Shown here: piece after piece, positions 22,473 through 22,545 of the stretch
Position numbering within the stretch: the stretch's first letter is position 1
Layout of the letters: each line of letters starts with the position of its first letter
IMG/VR virus record: IMGVR_UViG_3300043444_000295
Coordinates: 1 to 22,545 of that record
DNA length: 22,545 nt
Direction: 5' to 3' (one strand)
Source of the DNA: a virus
The notes under the pieces: generated by a model
Databases searched by the model: none
The model's input: the letters and a program-made list of their open reading frames with translations, nothing else
Told to the model about the DNA's origin: nothing
Made by a program: the position numbers and the translations under genes

Positions 22473-22545
22473 TTTTAAAGATTTTATTATAATATCTTCA
22501 GAATTAAAAACAATTTTTGTTGAGAAACCATTTTTCATGCAAACT
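22459..22545 (+). CDS. Unknown gene cut by the window end (5' part)
   Basis: An ATG at 22459, inside the end of phoH, opens a frame that continues without stop to the last base (29 codons). It begins 'MEKTNFKDFIIISSELKTIF', with a hydrophobic strand followed by a helix. It covers the 73 bases after the phoH stop and matches the overlapping-gene style of this genome. It is too short to identify. Confidence 0.55.
   Translation, partial: MEKTNFKDFIIISSELKTIFVEKPFFMQT

Noticed and set aside
1-22545. tRNA genes, CRISPR arrays, insertion sequences, integrase or attachment sites
   Set aside because: No cloverleaf-like gap, spaced repeat array, transposase or integrase was seen. Gene-free gaps are all under about 130 bases and are accounted for above.

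Overview
The window is a stretch of an AT-rich tailed-phage genome, almost certainly a T4-like phage with a contractile tail infecting a member of the Bacteroidota. The phage assignment rests on the gene set: tape-measure and baseplate-like proteins, gp32-type single-strand DNA-binding protein, UvsX/RecA recombinase, T4 Rnh/FEN-type nuclease, DnaB-type helicase, a GroES-type co-chaperonin, class I ribonucleotide reductase and PhoH. The host assignment rests on five promoter-like sites of Bacteroidota type (TTTG, 20 bases, TATATTTG or TATATTTA) and on starts that mostly lack Shine-Dalgarno sequences. All credible genes are on the + strand and packed tightly, often with overlapping or abutting stop and start codons.

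Layout. (1) Positions 1-7147 are a virion block: a small unknown protein, a large tape-measure candidate, a tail-tube/baseplate-like protein, a LysM/gp53-like protein, a large baseplate-like protein and a small unknown, closed by a hairpin plus T-rich tract. (2) Positions 7168-12985 are an accessory and replication block with its own promoters: a PhyH-type dioxygenase with an altered metal motif, a compact divergent family A DNA polymerase, a 766-residue unknown protein, three small unknowns (one only 41 residues) and an Nmad1/DUF1599-like protein. (3) Positions 12894-18830 are the core replication and recombination block: gp32-like SSB behind a long unusual leader, UvsX, FEN-type nuclease, an SGNH-hydrolase-like protein, GroES, a small unknown and the DnaB-type helicase. 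(4) Positions 18831-22545 are nucleotide metabolism: an inverted repeat, nrdB, nrdA, phoH and the start of one more gene cut by the window end.

The genes fit together as a T4-style replication and recombination machine (polymerase, SSB, recombinase, flap/RNA-primer nuclease, helicase) fed by a phage-encoded ribonucleotide reductase. The GroES homologue probably redirects host GroEL, as T4 gp31 does for capsid folding.

The most interesting points are the leader of the SSB gene, which has a possible pseudoknot about 40 nt upstream of the start followed by five TTAAN repeats at 6-7 nt spacing (reminiscent of the T4 gene 32 autogenous operator); the short family A polymerase with His in place of the usual steric-gate Glu; the dioxygenase with HQN where HQD is expected; and the radical-generating RNR subunit with Glu where Asp is usual. 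No tRNA, CRISPR array or insertion sequence was recognised.
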